Below are positions 14,804 to 22,850 of a stretch of 34,033 nt of DNA, piece after piece. This DNA is from CAZWRV01 sp964636325 (GTDB taxonomy: Bacteria; Verrucomicrobiota; Lentisphaeria; Victivallales; GWF2-50-93). A program made the position numbers and the translations under genes. The notes beneath the pieces were generated by a model. The model was given only the letters and a program-made list of their open reading frames with translations, was not told the origin of the DNA and did not search any database. How positions within the stretch are numbered: the stretch's first letter is position 1; every line of letters begins with the position of its first letter. Location: NCBI GenBank assembly GCA_964636325.1, contig CAZWRV010000067.1:1-34033 (forward strand). The letters run 5' to 3'.

Positions 14804-15769
14804 CTAGACGGTGGAAGTCCCTTCCGCGACCTCGCGTCCGCTGAAGAGCAGCATGGCCAGGAAGCTGCAAAAGGAGATGTAAAAGGCGGAGTAGGCCGCT
14901 CCGTATGCGACATAGGCCGGCGGGATGCTGCGCTTCGATGCGAGCGCGTCGGCAAGCCAGAAGAGCTGCCAGTTGGGTATTGAGGCATATAGGATCGCGC
15001 AGACGTAGCTGTCTCCAGCGTGCCTGCCGAAATAGTAGTCCGAGACAAGCCCTATGAGGAAGACGATCGAGCACAGGATGAGGTTGGGGATGATGTCCAG
15101 GCGCGTCGAAAGCGTGACAGATATCGCGCCCATCGCCCATACCGCGAAAAACAGGAGCAGCAGGGCCGGGAGGACGAATGGAAGGGGCAGTGAGTTCTCC
15201 GGGTCGACCTTGGTGTTTATCGAATAGAAAACAAGGGTGCAGACGGTGAACAGGACGGTCATGGCCATTACAGCCTCCTCCGAGAAGGACTTGGCCGAAA
15301 GGTAGTTGCGCAGCCCTCCGTAGGCGAAGGCCAGGGCGATCATCCCGTAGTAGGAATACAGCGTCACATAGTCGAGGCGGAACTGGTCGACGGCGACCTT
15401 GAGGGCTATCAGCGAGGCCAGGTTGCAGACGTAGACGAAGATGGTCAGCACGAAGAGGATTCCCGCGATCTTGGCGAGGATGAAATTCCATCTTGGAACC
15501 GGCTTCGAAAGGAGGAGCAGCGCGGTTCCATTCCTGATTTCCCGTGTGATGGCGTGGCTTGCGCATACGACTGCGGCGAAGAGTCCGAAGAGGAGCGTCG
15601 TGGCCATCGAGCTGTCGATAACCATCTTGATCTGTTCCCTGAAGACATAGAGGGATATGGACGGGAACATGCCGATGAGGGCCGCCGCAGTGCCAAGCAG
15701 GAGAAGGAAGATCGGCTCCCTCAAGGTCTCCTTCGCGGTGTTCCTCGCCACATAAAAGAAGTTAAGCAC
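14804..15769 (-). CDS. ABC-2 type transporter permease
   Basis: A 321-residue polytopic protein with about six membrane spans. The N-terminal pattern NTAKETLREPIFLLLLG, then HAITREIRNGTALLLLSKPV and the RWNFILAKIAGILF block, is typical of ABC-2/NosY-type permeases that partner a separate ATPase for export or membrane remodelling. No ATP-binding subunit is encoded next to it, so either it uses an ATPase encoded elsewhere or the partner has been lost. It is transcribed toward the SPFH gene, from which it is separated by hairpin A3. Substrate unknown. Confidence 0.82.
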   Translation of the reverse strand: MLNFFYVARNTAKETLREPIFLLLLGTAAALIGMFPSISLYVFREQIKMVIDSSMATTLLFGLFAAVVCASHAITREIRNGTALLLLSKPVPRWNFILAKIAGILFVLTIFVYVCNLASLIALKVAVDQFRLDYVTLYSYYGMIALAFAYGGLRNYLSAKSFSEEAVMAMTVLFTVCTLVFYSINTKVDPENSLPLPFVLPALLLLFFAVWAMGAISVTLSTRLDIIPNLILCSIVFLIGLVSDYYFGRHAGDSYVCAILYASIPNWQLFWLADALASKRSIPPAYVAYGAAYSAFYISFCSFLAMLLFSGREVAEGTSTV

Positions 15770-15795
15770 GGGAAACGCAGATCCTTACCTTTGGA

Positions 15796-15885
15796 GTATG
15801 AATTCAGCAAACTACGCCCTTTTGCTCTGAATTCATACTTAAAGAAAAATATTCAGTGAAAGGGCGTAGTTCACTGAATATTTAC
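15796..15885. repeat. Composite palindromes B1 + A4
   Basis: B1 (15796-15838) is a hairpin with GTATGAATTCAG arms; A4 (15847-15885) is a family A hairpin. They are joined by TTAAAGAA. The loops share ACTACGCCC on one strand or its complement. The same pair occurs in inverted orientation at 21334-21421. The unit lies between the permease start and the end of the 15951-16604 gene. Confidence 0.88.
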
Positions 15886-15950
15886 CATTTGGATTGCCAG
15901 GATGCATTCACCAGGAGAAAATGATCTGCCGAAATGCATGTCCCAAGGAC

Positions 15951-16604
15951 CTACTTGAGGGGAATCTCCTCCGTGTCCTTGATTATGACCGGTTCTGCCG
16001 GGGCGGGCGTCGGAGCCGGAGCCGGGGCCGGTTCGACAACGGGCGGGGGCTGTTCGACAGCGCCGGCGGGAGCGCCCTTGGTTTTGTAGAGCTTGCCGCT
16101 TTCGAGCTCCTTGAGGAGCCTCTCATAGTCGTCGGCCAGATTGGGCAGGTCGAGGATTTTCCCGAGGGACTTGGCGACCTCCACCCAGTCCTTGTTGTTT
16201 ATGCGGATGAAAGTCTGGGTCTTGTCGATCTTCCCGAGATAGTAGTCCGAGACATACTTGGTGTCGCCGATGATTATTATCTGCTTGGGGTTGAGCATCT
16301 TGACGAACTTGGTGAAGTTCTCGTCGCTTATCTTGAGCGGGTCGGTGGCCGAGGGGACGAAGTAGCATTCGCCGCCGACGCTGCCGGGTATAAGCAGGTA
16401 GGGCTGCTTGTTCTCGTTCTGGACGAGGTCGGCGAGCAGCCTGGGCTTTGAATAGTTGCCGGTTATGACGAGGGTTATGATGTCCTTGTGAGGGCCCTGG
16501 TAGGGCTGGAGCTTGCTCCAGAATCCGGCGAAAAGGCTGGACGAGGCTGACAGGATCATGACTCCGGCGACCATCAGGCAGACGGCTTTGGCTCTCTTTT
16601 GCAT
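15951..16604 (-). CDS. Exported protein with CWB2-like Rossmann-type repeats
   Basis: A 217-residue secreted protein. Residues 1-26 are a signal peptide ending SSLFA. Residues ~40-150 contain two copies of the strand-helix pattern seen in cell wall binding repeat 2 proteins: TLVITGNYSKPRLLADLV then PYLLIPG, and PKQIIIIGDTKYVSDYYLGKI. The C-terminus (~165-217) is a Pro/Ala-rich linker. AGGAGG stands 10 bases before ATG 16604. CWB2 domains bind surface polymers in Firmicutes; whether this remote relative does so is inference. It is probably periplasmic or outer-envelope, since no anchor is seen. Confidence 0.65.
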   Translation of the reverse strand: MQKRAKAVCLMVAGVMILSASSSLFAGFWSKLQPYQGPHKDIITLVITGNYSKPRLLADLVQNENKQPYLLIPGSVGGECYFVPSATDPLKISDENFTKFVKMLNPKQIIIIGDTKYVSDYYLGKIDKTQTFIRINNKDWVEVAKSLGKILDLPNLADDYERLLKELESGKLYKTKGAPAGAVEQPPPVVEPAPAPAPTPAPAEPVIIKDTEEIPLK

Positions 16605-16714
16605 CTTATTTAAACCTCCTAAGTTTTTGACGGGGAAAACATGTTTAACTAAAGAATATATGCGACGGGGCGGTGATTTTCAAAGGGCAATCAATAAAAA
16701 ACTGGAAGAAGATG

Positions 16715-17827
16715 TCACTCGATTTCAAGGAAGTCCGGGAACTCGGTTATGGTGCGGGGACCGCCCTCTTCTTGGACCACTACGACGTCCTCCAGGCGTA
16801 TGCCGCCCCATTCGGGGTAGTAGAGTCCGGGTTCGACGGTGACGACGCTGCCGGATTTGAGCCTGGCCTTCTTTGACGGGTAGAGGCGCGGCGCCTCATG
16901 TATGTCGAGGCCGATGCCGTGGCCGAGCGAATGGAAGAACCCGAAGCTGGCGCCGTCCTTCCTGCCTGTCTTGAAGCCGTGCCTTTCGAGGACGGCGAAC
17001 GCCTTCCTGTAGGAGTCTCCTGGGTCCGCCCCGTCCGTGATCAGCTCCTTTGACGAGTCCCTTGCCTCCTTGACTGCCCGGTATGCGTTCATTATCATGC
17101 GCGGCGCCCTGCCCTTCAGGACGGTGCGGGTGATATCCCCCCAGTAGCAGTGGCTTTCCATCCTGGGGAAGATGTCGATGACGATGGGGGTTCCCGCGGA
17201 CAGCGGCCCTGAGCCGGTGTCGTGCGGGTCGGCGCCGCTTCGTCCGCCTGCGACTATGGTCTGCGACGCGGTTCCGCCGCCCCTGACGATTTCGACGTTG
17301 ATGAGCTGCTTGATGCGCTCCGATGTCACCGGCTCCTTCCCTGCGAGGAGCCTGCCCTTGGCGTCGACCTTCGCAGCGGCGATTTCATCGACGGCCTTGC
17401 GCATGCCTTTTTCGGCGAGGCGGAGCGATTCGGTTATGTCCGCGAGCTGGACCGGCGTCTTGATTTCCCTGGCGGGCAGGAACGGATTTCTTCGGCATTT
17501 AAGCTGAAAGCCTTTGCTCACAAGATATTCCGCCATGTAATATGGGAAGCCGCAGGGCACTTCCCAAAGGTCCGCCCTGTGCCTGGAAAGTGCGGCGCGG
17601 ACTATGCGCCTGGGATCCCTGCTTTCCGTGAGGCTGCCTGCTTCGACGACCGACACTCCGGCGGCGGCCTCCCTTGCGGCCCTGCCGTATTCCATCTGGG
17701 AGACGATGACGGCCTTGAAGCCTCCGGTCTCCAGATATGTGAACGGGTCTATGCACTTGAAGCCGCTCGCGTAGAGCATGTCCGGGCATGTCATGCTCGA
17801 AGCGTGGATGAGGATGCCTTTCTTCAT
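16715..17827 (-). CDS. M24 family Xaa-Pro aminopeptidase
   Basis: A 370-residue metallopeptidase of the pita-bread fold. All five dinuclear metal ligands are visible: D218 in VIDIFP, D231 in YWGDITRT, H303 in HSLGHGIGLDIH, E332 in VEPGLYY and E346 in IRLEDVVVV. The N-terminal ~125 residues form the creatinase-like domain usual for PepP-type enzymes. It would cleave an N-terminal residue preceding proline in cytoplasmic peptides. The frame remains open upstream, but ATG 17827, with GGAGG 10 bases ahead inside the end of the previous gene, fits the family. It is separated by 2 bp from the phosphoesterase gene, so it is the last cistron of a kinase-phosphoesterase-peptidase operon. Confidence 0.93.
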   Translation of the reverse strand: MKKGILIHASSMTCPDMLYASGFKCIDPFTYLETGGFKAVIVSQMEYGRAAREAAAGVSVVEAGSLTESRDPRRIVRAALSRHRADLWEVPCGFPYYMAEYLVSKGFQLKCRRNPFLPAREIKTPVQLADITESLRLAEKGMRKAVDEIAAAKVDAKGRLLAGKEPVTSERIKQLINVEIVRGGGTASQTIVAGGRSGADPHDTGSGPLSAGTPIVIDIFPRMESHCYWGDITRTVLKGRAPRMIMNAYRAVKEARDSSKELITDGADPGDSYRKAFAVLERHGFKTGRKDGASFGFFHSLGHGIGLDIHEAPRLYPSKKARLKSGSVVTVEPGLYYPEWGGIRLEDVVVVQEEGGPRTITEFPDFLEIE

Positions 17828-17829
17828 TT

Positions 17830-18642
17830 CTAAAAAACCTCCATGTGATGGGTGAAGACGTCGCTGTCGGGCCGGTATTCGATGACGGAGAAGCGTCTGT
17901 GCTTGGTCGCGGATCCGGCGCAGATCTCCCCCCTGCCTGTTGCGTCGAGGCTGCTGTACGCCTCGTGGACATGGCCGCAGAGCGAAACATCTATAAGGCC
18001 AGTCCTGAGCTTCTGCGCCAGGTTCCTCTGCCCCCAGAGCCTTTTCCTGAACCTTGCGACAGGATGCCTTTCGATGAGCGGGAAGTGGCCCACAAGTATC
18101 CTTGGCGTTCCGGGCGTCCTTGGCGCGGCGCACCACTGGCCGACAACCCTGTCGGTGGTCTCGGAGACGTAGCCGCAGGATGACCAGACGGCGGTGGGGA
18201 CCGCCTCGTCGACAAGTATGAGCTCGCAGCCCTTGATCCTGATCCTGGCGGGAAGGTCGCCGAGCCTGAGCGAGCCGCCGTTCAGCCTGGAGAAGGCGTC
18301 CCCGAGCGCCGCGGCGCATTCGGGATCGTCGACATACTTGTCATGGTTTCCGGGGACGAAGAGCAGGGGCATCCGGGCATGCCCCATGAGCGGCGCCAGC
18401 TTTTCCAGGATCCTGCGGAATTCGGACGGCTGGCCGGTCGAGGTGATGTCGCCCGTACATACCACGGCGTCCGGCGCCATAGCAAGAATCTTTTCGGCCA
18501 TTGCGGCGAGCGGCGTAAGATCGAAGAGCCCTCTGCGGAAGATGCAGTAGTTGAGCGTCCCCGCCATCCTCTTGTCGAGCAGGGCCTTCCAGCCCTCGGG
18601 CGGCGCGCCTGCGTGGAGGTCGGAGAAGTGGATTATCTTCAC
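17830..18642 (-). CDS. Calcineurin-like metallophosphoesterase
   Basis: A 270-residue binuclear metallophosphoesterase. The five signature motifs are present: FSDLH (D8, H10), GDITSTG (D65), GNHD (98-101), LVGHFP and LCGHVH. The KRMAGTLNYCIFRRG insertion between motifs I and II is typical of the ICC/CpdA-like group that includes cyclic-nucleotide and other phosphodiesterases. It starts 11 bp after the Ser/Thr kinase stop and ends 2 bp before the aminopeptidase start, so it is tightly coupled to both. Dephosphorylation of proteins marked by the neighbouring kinase is conceivable but unsupported; the family mostly acts on nucleotides and other small phosphodiesters. Confidence 0.92.
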   Translation of the reverse strand: MKIIHFSDLHAGAPPEGWKALLDKRMAGTLNYCIFRRGLFDLTPLAAMAEKILAMAPDAVVCTGDITSTGQPSEFRRILEKLAPLMGHARMPLLFVPGNHDKYVDDPECAAALGDAFSRLNGGSLRLGDLPARIRIKGCELILVDEAVPTAVWSSCGYVSETTDRVVGQWCAAPRTPGTPRILVGHFPLIERHPVARFRKRLWGQRNLAQKLRTGLIDVSLCGHVHEAYSSLDATGRGEICAGSATKHRRFSVIEYRPDSDVFTHHMEVF

Positions 18643-18653
18643 GTCGGATCCGG

Positions 18654-21158
18654 TTATGGCTGCGGCTGCGCTGCGCTTGCGTCCTGCAGGGCCTTCTTGA
18701 ACTCCTCAAGCTTGCCGTATTTCGCCCGGAGCTTCTTCATCTCGCCCTTGTCGCCGGCCGCGCCGGCCAGCTTCTGCTTGAAGAAGGCATAGGCCAGGTC
18801 GGATATGAACTGCTTGTCGCCGTCCTCGATGCAGAACTCCTTGGCCAGTTCGAATTCTCCCGAGAACATGAGATAGTCGAAAGCGCCCTGCTCCTGCTTG
18901 AGCTCGGAGGCGGTCTTCTTGATGATTTTCTTCAGCTGGGCCGGAGGCAGCTCCATGATCTGTATTGACTTGACGGTCTGGCCGGCGCCGTCCTTCAGGT
19001 ATATCTCGCCGCCCTTGATTTCGGAAATCGTGCCGTAGACTGCGCGCTTCTCGACCTGGCCGGTGTATTTGTTCTTCTCAAGGACGGTTATTTCCGCGCC
19101 TGTTCCGGAGAGCAGCGAGCCGCTGTCCCTGAGCCCTTCCATGAACCTCTGGGCCGCAGTGAGCTTCCCTGATATCTTCTCGGCCCACAGTTCGCAGGCT
19201 TTGGCGTCGTTCTTCTGCGAGTCGAGAACCTTGGCCTCCTCGCCCTTGAATCCTTCGAACCTGGACTTGGCTTCGTCGTAGCTTCCCTTCGATGATTCCA
19301 GCATCGCCTGATAGACTGCCGACTCCTTGCGCATGGCGAGCTCCTTCCTGTAGTCCTCGAGCCTCTTCTGCTCGCGCTCCTCGGCCTCCTTCTTCTGGCG
19401 CTGGATTTCGGCCAGGCGCTCCTCCTCCCTCTTCTTGTCCGCCTCGAACTTTCTCCTGACCTCCTCGCTCTCCCTCTCCTTCCTGGCGTCCTCCTCCTTC
19501 TTCTTCGCGAGCTCCGCGGCCTTGACGGCGGCGTCCGCCCTCGCCGGCCTCATCCTCTCCTCGTCAAGGGGCACGTAGACCTTGTTCAGCATTGCCAGCG
19601 CGACGCTTTCAGGCTCGTCGGCCGGGACATAGTTGTTCCTGAGCAGATCATCGCACTTCGCGAGTATCTCGGGGCCGGCGGCCTTCGTCGCGGACGCGGC
19701 CTTCAGAATCTCCTTGACCTGTTTTACGAAATCGCTCTGCCCCTGGAGGGAATCCACGTCCTGCGCCACCTTCTTCTTTATGTCTACAAGGGGATCGGGC
19801 GCCGGGACGGGCGCTTCGCCGGGCTGGCCCTTGCCCGGCACCTTAGCCGGAGACTGCTCCGGCGGTTTCTTGTTCAGCGCCTCCTTCTGCGCCGCCTTCG
19901 CCCTGTCCCTGGAAATCTTCCATGCTGCGAAGCCCGCCGCGGCCACGATCACGAGGAGGACCGCCAGCCCCAGCATTATCACCTGCCTCTTCGCCTTCTC
20001 GTCGGGGGACATCTCGCCCGAAGTCGTCCTGACCTGGGCCGATGTCGTCTTGACCGATCCGGTGGTCGTCGAGAGCGGCTTGGACGTCGTGGTCGTGATG
20101 CGGATCGGTCCTGTCGTGGTATGCGTCCCTCCGGTGACGTTGGGCGTGCGTATCGTCTGCGTCTGCTTCCTGAAGATCGTGTGCTTTCCGGTGGCCTTGG
20201 TGTATGCGCCGGCCGGCGTCTTGCCCCTGCGGACAAGCCGCAGGTCCTCGACCAGCTCCTCGGGGGTCTGGTAGCGCCCGTCCGGGCTCTTCTGCATCAT
20301 CTTGATTATGATCTGCGCGACCGACTCGGGGATCGCGGGGTTCACCTTGCGCGGCGACTCGAGCGGCTCCTCGACGTGCTTCCTGGCTATTTCCACCGCA
20401 GTGGAGCCCGTGAACGGGAACCTGCCCGTTATGAAATGGTAGAATGTCGCGCCCAGGCTGTAGATGTCGCTTCTGGCGTCCATGGGCGAGCCGGTGAGGT
20501 GCTCGGGGCTGATATACTGGGGCGTGCCCATCACCTCGTCCTTTTCGCTGTCCTCGATCTCGCCTGCGACCCTGGCCAGTCCCAGGTCGGCCAGCTTGGC
20601 GCGGCCGCTCTTCGTGATCATTATGTTGTCGGGCTTGATGTCGCGGTGGATCAGCTTCTGCTCCTTCCACGCGTAGTCCAGGGCCTCGGCGATCTGCTGG
20701 ATTATCACGAGCGCCTTGTCGATCGGTATGAGCGTCTCCCTCTTGAGGACCGCCTTCATGGTCTCGCCGTCGATGTTCTCCATCGCGAAGAAGTAGATGC
20801 CGTCCTCCTCTCCGACGGCGTAGGCCTGGACGATGTGCGGATGGTTCAGCTTGGCGGCGGCCCGCGCCTCCTTGATGAAGCTCACTATGAATTCGGAGTT
20901 GTTCGCGTATTTCGGCGAGAGTATCTTGAGCGCGGCGGGCCTCTCCAGCGAGATCTGATGGGCGAGATAGACTATGCCCATGCCCCCGCGGCCTATCTCC
21001 TCCAGTATGATGAAGTCGTTTCCTATCACCACTCCCGAGGACACGCGGGACGCCGGCGCGGTCGTCACCTCGCCGCACTGGCCGCACTGGACGTCCGCGC
21101 CGAGGTCGCTGTTGTCAATGCAGACTATCGCCTGGCAGAATGGGCACTGGAAATTCAT
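18654..21158 (-). CDS. Active Hanks-type Ser/Thr kinase with N-terminal zinc ribbon, membrane span and coiled-coil sensor region
   Basis: An 834-residue receptor-type kinase. Order: zinc ribbon (C5/C8 in CPFC and C25/C28 in CGQC), kinase domain (~46-310), Thr-rich linker (~318-382), one membrane span (~391-413), then an external part with a long charged coiled coil (~555-650) and a small C-terminal mixed domain (~690-834). Catalytic residues are intact: GRGGMG loop, K78 in AALKIL, E97 region, HRD (171-173), N178; the DFG motif is DLG (191-193), a common variant in PVC kinases. It heads the operon with the phosphoesterase and aminopeptidase. The Thr-rich linker is a plausible autophosphorylation region (inference). 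Confidence 0.94.
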   Translation of the reverse strand: MNFQCPFCQAIVCIDNSDLGADVQCGQCGEVTTAPASRVSSGVVIGNDFIILEEIGRGGMGIVYLAHQISLERPAALKILSPKYANNSEFIVSFIKEARAAAKLNHPHIVQAYAVGEEDGIYFFAMENIDGETMKAVLKRETLIPIDKALVIIQQIAEALDYAWKEQKLIHRDIKPDNIMITKSGRAKLADLGLARVAGEIEDSEKDEVMGTPQYISPEHLTGSPMDARSDIYSLGATFYHFITGRFPFTGSTAVEIARKHVEEPLESPRKVNPAIPESVAQIIIKMMQKSPDGRYQTPEELVEDLRLVRRGKTPAGAYTKATGKHTIFRKQTQTIRTPNVTGGTHTTTGPIRITTTTSKPLSTTTGSVKTTSAQVRTTSGEMSPDEKAKRQVIMLGLAVLLVIVAAAGFAAWKISRDRAKAAQKEALNKKPPEQSPAKVPGKGQPGEAPVPAPDPLVDIKKKVAQDVDSLQGQSDFVKQVKEILKAASATKAAGPEILAKCDDLLRNNYVPADEPESVALAMLNKVYVPLDEERMRPARADAAVKAAELAKKKEEDARKERESEEVRRKFEADKKREEERLAEIQRQKKEAEEREQKRLEDYRKELAMRKESAVYQAMLESSKGSYDEAKSRFEGFKGEEAKVLDSQKNDAKACELWAEKISGKLTAAQRFMEGLRDSGSLLSGTGAEITVLEKNKYTGQVEKRAVYGTISEIKGGEIYLKDGAGQTVKSIQIMELPPAQLKKIIKKTASELKQEQGAFDYLMFSGEFELAKEFCIEDGDKQFISDLAYAFFKQKLAGAAGDKGEMKKLRAKYGKLEEFKKALQDASAAQPQP

Positions 21159-21333
21159 CCTGTCCGCCTCTTCCCCTTAAAATGCCGTAAAAAATCCAAA
21201 TTCAAAACGAAGAATATATCATATATAAGGCGCATTGGCAAGATCTTTTTTCAAATCGCCGCAAACATCGGATTCTGACCTTGGGGACGGCCTTTTATTC
21301 CGGGTGACACCATGTATATTGGCGGCGGAACAC

Positions 21334-21421
21334 GTAAATATTCAGTGAGCTACGCCCTTTCACTGAATATTTTTCTTTAAGCATGAAATCAGCAAAAGGG
21401 CGCAGTTTGCTGAATTCATAT
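21334..21421. repeat. Composite palindromes A5 + B2
   Basis: A5 (21334-21373) and B2 (21381-21421), joined by CTTTAA, form the inverted counterpart of the unit at 15796-15885. B2 has diverged: its loop reads GGGCGCAG instead of GGGCGTAG, and one arm has lost a base. The unit lies in the 286 bp divergent spacer between the kinase gene and the 21445 gene, 24 bp before the latter's start codon. Confidence 0.85.
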
Positions 21422-21444
21422 GGAACACCTGCACGGGGGAATAC

Positions 21445-21705
21445 ATGAAGAGCTCTTTTGAACTGGCGATGGAAAGGCTGGGCGGCGCCGCGAAGAGGCT
21501 GTCCGACGAGCAGAAGAGGCAGATTGCCGAGATAGACTCCGTCTACAAGGCGAAAATCGCGGAACTCAAGCTCCGCTCCGAGGAGAAGATCAAGAAGTCC
21601 GACAACGCCGAGGAACTGGAGAAGGTGCGGAAGGAGCTTTCGGCCAGAATCTCAGAACTGGAGGCCAAGTGTGAGGAGGAGAAGGAGAAGGCCAGGAACG
21701 CCTGA
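21445..21705 (+). CDS. Small soluble coiled-coil protein, 86 residues
   Basis: A highly charged, almost wholly helical protein beginning MKSSFELAMERLGG and followed by Lys/Glu heptads (DEQKRQIAEIDSVYKAKIAE), with a single cysteine near the end. A G-rich GGGGGA precedes ATG 21445 at good spacing. It has no signal peptide or membrane span. The MKSxxELAMERL start recalls small uncharacterised coiled-coil proteins I associate with planctomycete and verrucomicrobial genomes, but I cannot name a family. Function unknown. It converges on the ankyrin gene with a 6 bp gap. Confidence 0.75.
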   Translation: MKSSFELAMERLGGAAKRLSDEQKRQIAEIDSVYKAKIAELKLRSEEKIKKSDNAEELEKVRKELSARISELEAKCEEEKEKARNA

Positions 21706-21711
21706 GCCAAT

Positions 21712-22788
21712 CTATTGTTTTTCAGGCGGGGGTGGGGGAGGCGGCACGGGGGGCTTCTCCGCCGGGGGCTTTGCGTCCGCGTCCTGAGCGGGAGCCGGGC
21801 CCATTTTGCCCCTGATGAGATCAATGATGTCCTTGTTCTTCGTCTCGAGCGCGTAGTCGAGGACAGTTGTCCCGTCTTTTAAGGCGGCGTTGACGTCGGC
21901 GCCGCTTTTCACGAGAAGCTCGGCTGCCTTGAAGTATTTGTTCTTGACGGCCCACATCAGCATCGGCATGTCCTCGAAGGCGACTGAGTTGACGTCGGCG
22001 CCGCCCTCCTCAATCAGAACCCTCATGGTCTCCAGGTCGTTCCTTCCGCAAGCTTCGCGGAGGGCGTCGGAGGCGCCCTTTTTCCTCCCCTTCTTTATTT
22101 TCGCGCCCTTTTCGAGGAGTATGGACACCGTCTCGGAGTGGCCGCCCGCAGATGCGTAATTGACGGCGTTCCTGTCCTTGCGGTCCTTGACTTCGATGTC
22201 GGCGCCGCTGTCGCAGAGGATTCCGACGATCTCGTTGTCTCCGTTCCTTGCCGCGATCATGAGAGGCGTCATGCCGGTCACAGGATCGCGCCAGTCAAGG
22301 TCTATCTTTCTTTCCACAAGCTGGCGGACCAGCTCGGGACGCCCATATTGCGCCGCAATAAAAAGGGGTGTTCCATTGGGGCCTTCGAACTCCTCGTCGG
22401 CGCCCTTTTCCAAGAGCATTCCCGTTATTTCCGTGTTGCCGTTCTTGGCGGCGGAGCAGAGCGCGGTTCCGAGGTAGGATTTGTCGTCGGGGTTCGCCTT
22501 GATCGAGAGCAGGTATTCTACGGATTCCTTCCTGTTGCTGTCCGCGGCGGCTATCAGCGCCGTCTCAGTGTCGTTGACGTCCGGATCCATTCCTCCGGCG
22601 ATGAAGAGCTTGAGCGACTCGACATCTCCCTTCTCGGCGGTGTTGACGAAGGCGTCCGAGGTGAAGGGTATCCCGGCGTCCCTCAGCCTCTTGAGTGCAG
22701 CATCCTTTTCCGTATTGTCGGTGGCGCATCCTGCCGCCAGGAGGGCCAGGCACAAGGCCGGAAGAAGCAATCCCCGGAAGTATCTCAT
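21712..22788 (-). CDS. Ankyrin-repeat lipoprotein
   Basis: A 358-residue exported lipoprotein. The signal peptide ends in a lipobox LAAGC (C21). Residues ~45-330 form about eight ankyrin repeats (for example GTPLFIAAQYGRPELVRQLV, and GMTPLMIAARNGDNEIVGIL with SGADIEVKD). The C-terminus is a Pro-rich tail with a run of nine prolines broken once. Ankyrin stacks bind other proteins; here the target would be in the periplasm or on the inner leaflet of the outer membrane. It is transcribed divergently from nothing nearby; the upstream neighbour on the same strand is the OB-like exported protein. Confidence 0.93.
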   Translation of the reverse strand: MRYFRGLLLPALCLALLAAGCATDNTEKDAALKRLRDAGIPFTSDAFVNTAEKGDVESLKLFIAGGMDPDVNDTETALIAAADSNRKESVEYLLSIKANPDDKSYLGTALCSAAKNGNTEITGMLLEKGADEEFEGPNGTPLFIAAQYGRPELVRQLVERKIDLDWRDPVTGMTPLMIAARNGDNEIVGILCDSGADIEVKDRKDRNAVNYASAGGHSETVSILLEKGAKIKKGRKKGASDALREACGRNDLETMRVLIEEGGADVNSVAFEDMPMLMWAVKNKYFKAAELLVKSGADVNAALKDGTTVLDYALETKNKDIIDLIRGKMGPAPAQDADAKPPAEKPPVPPPPPPPEKQ

Positions 22789-22850
22789 CAGCCAACACCC
22801 GCTTTATATTTGAAATTCCACCGGCGAGAATCTGCCGGACGCGCGATAAC

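Noticed and set aside
20121..21278. 385-codon open frame on the + strand
   Set aside because: Antisense to the kinase domain of the 18654-21158 gene; no independent support.
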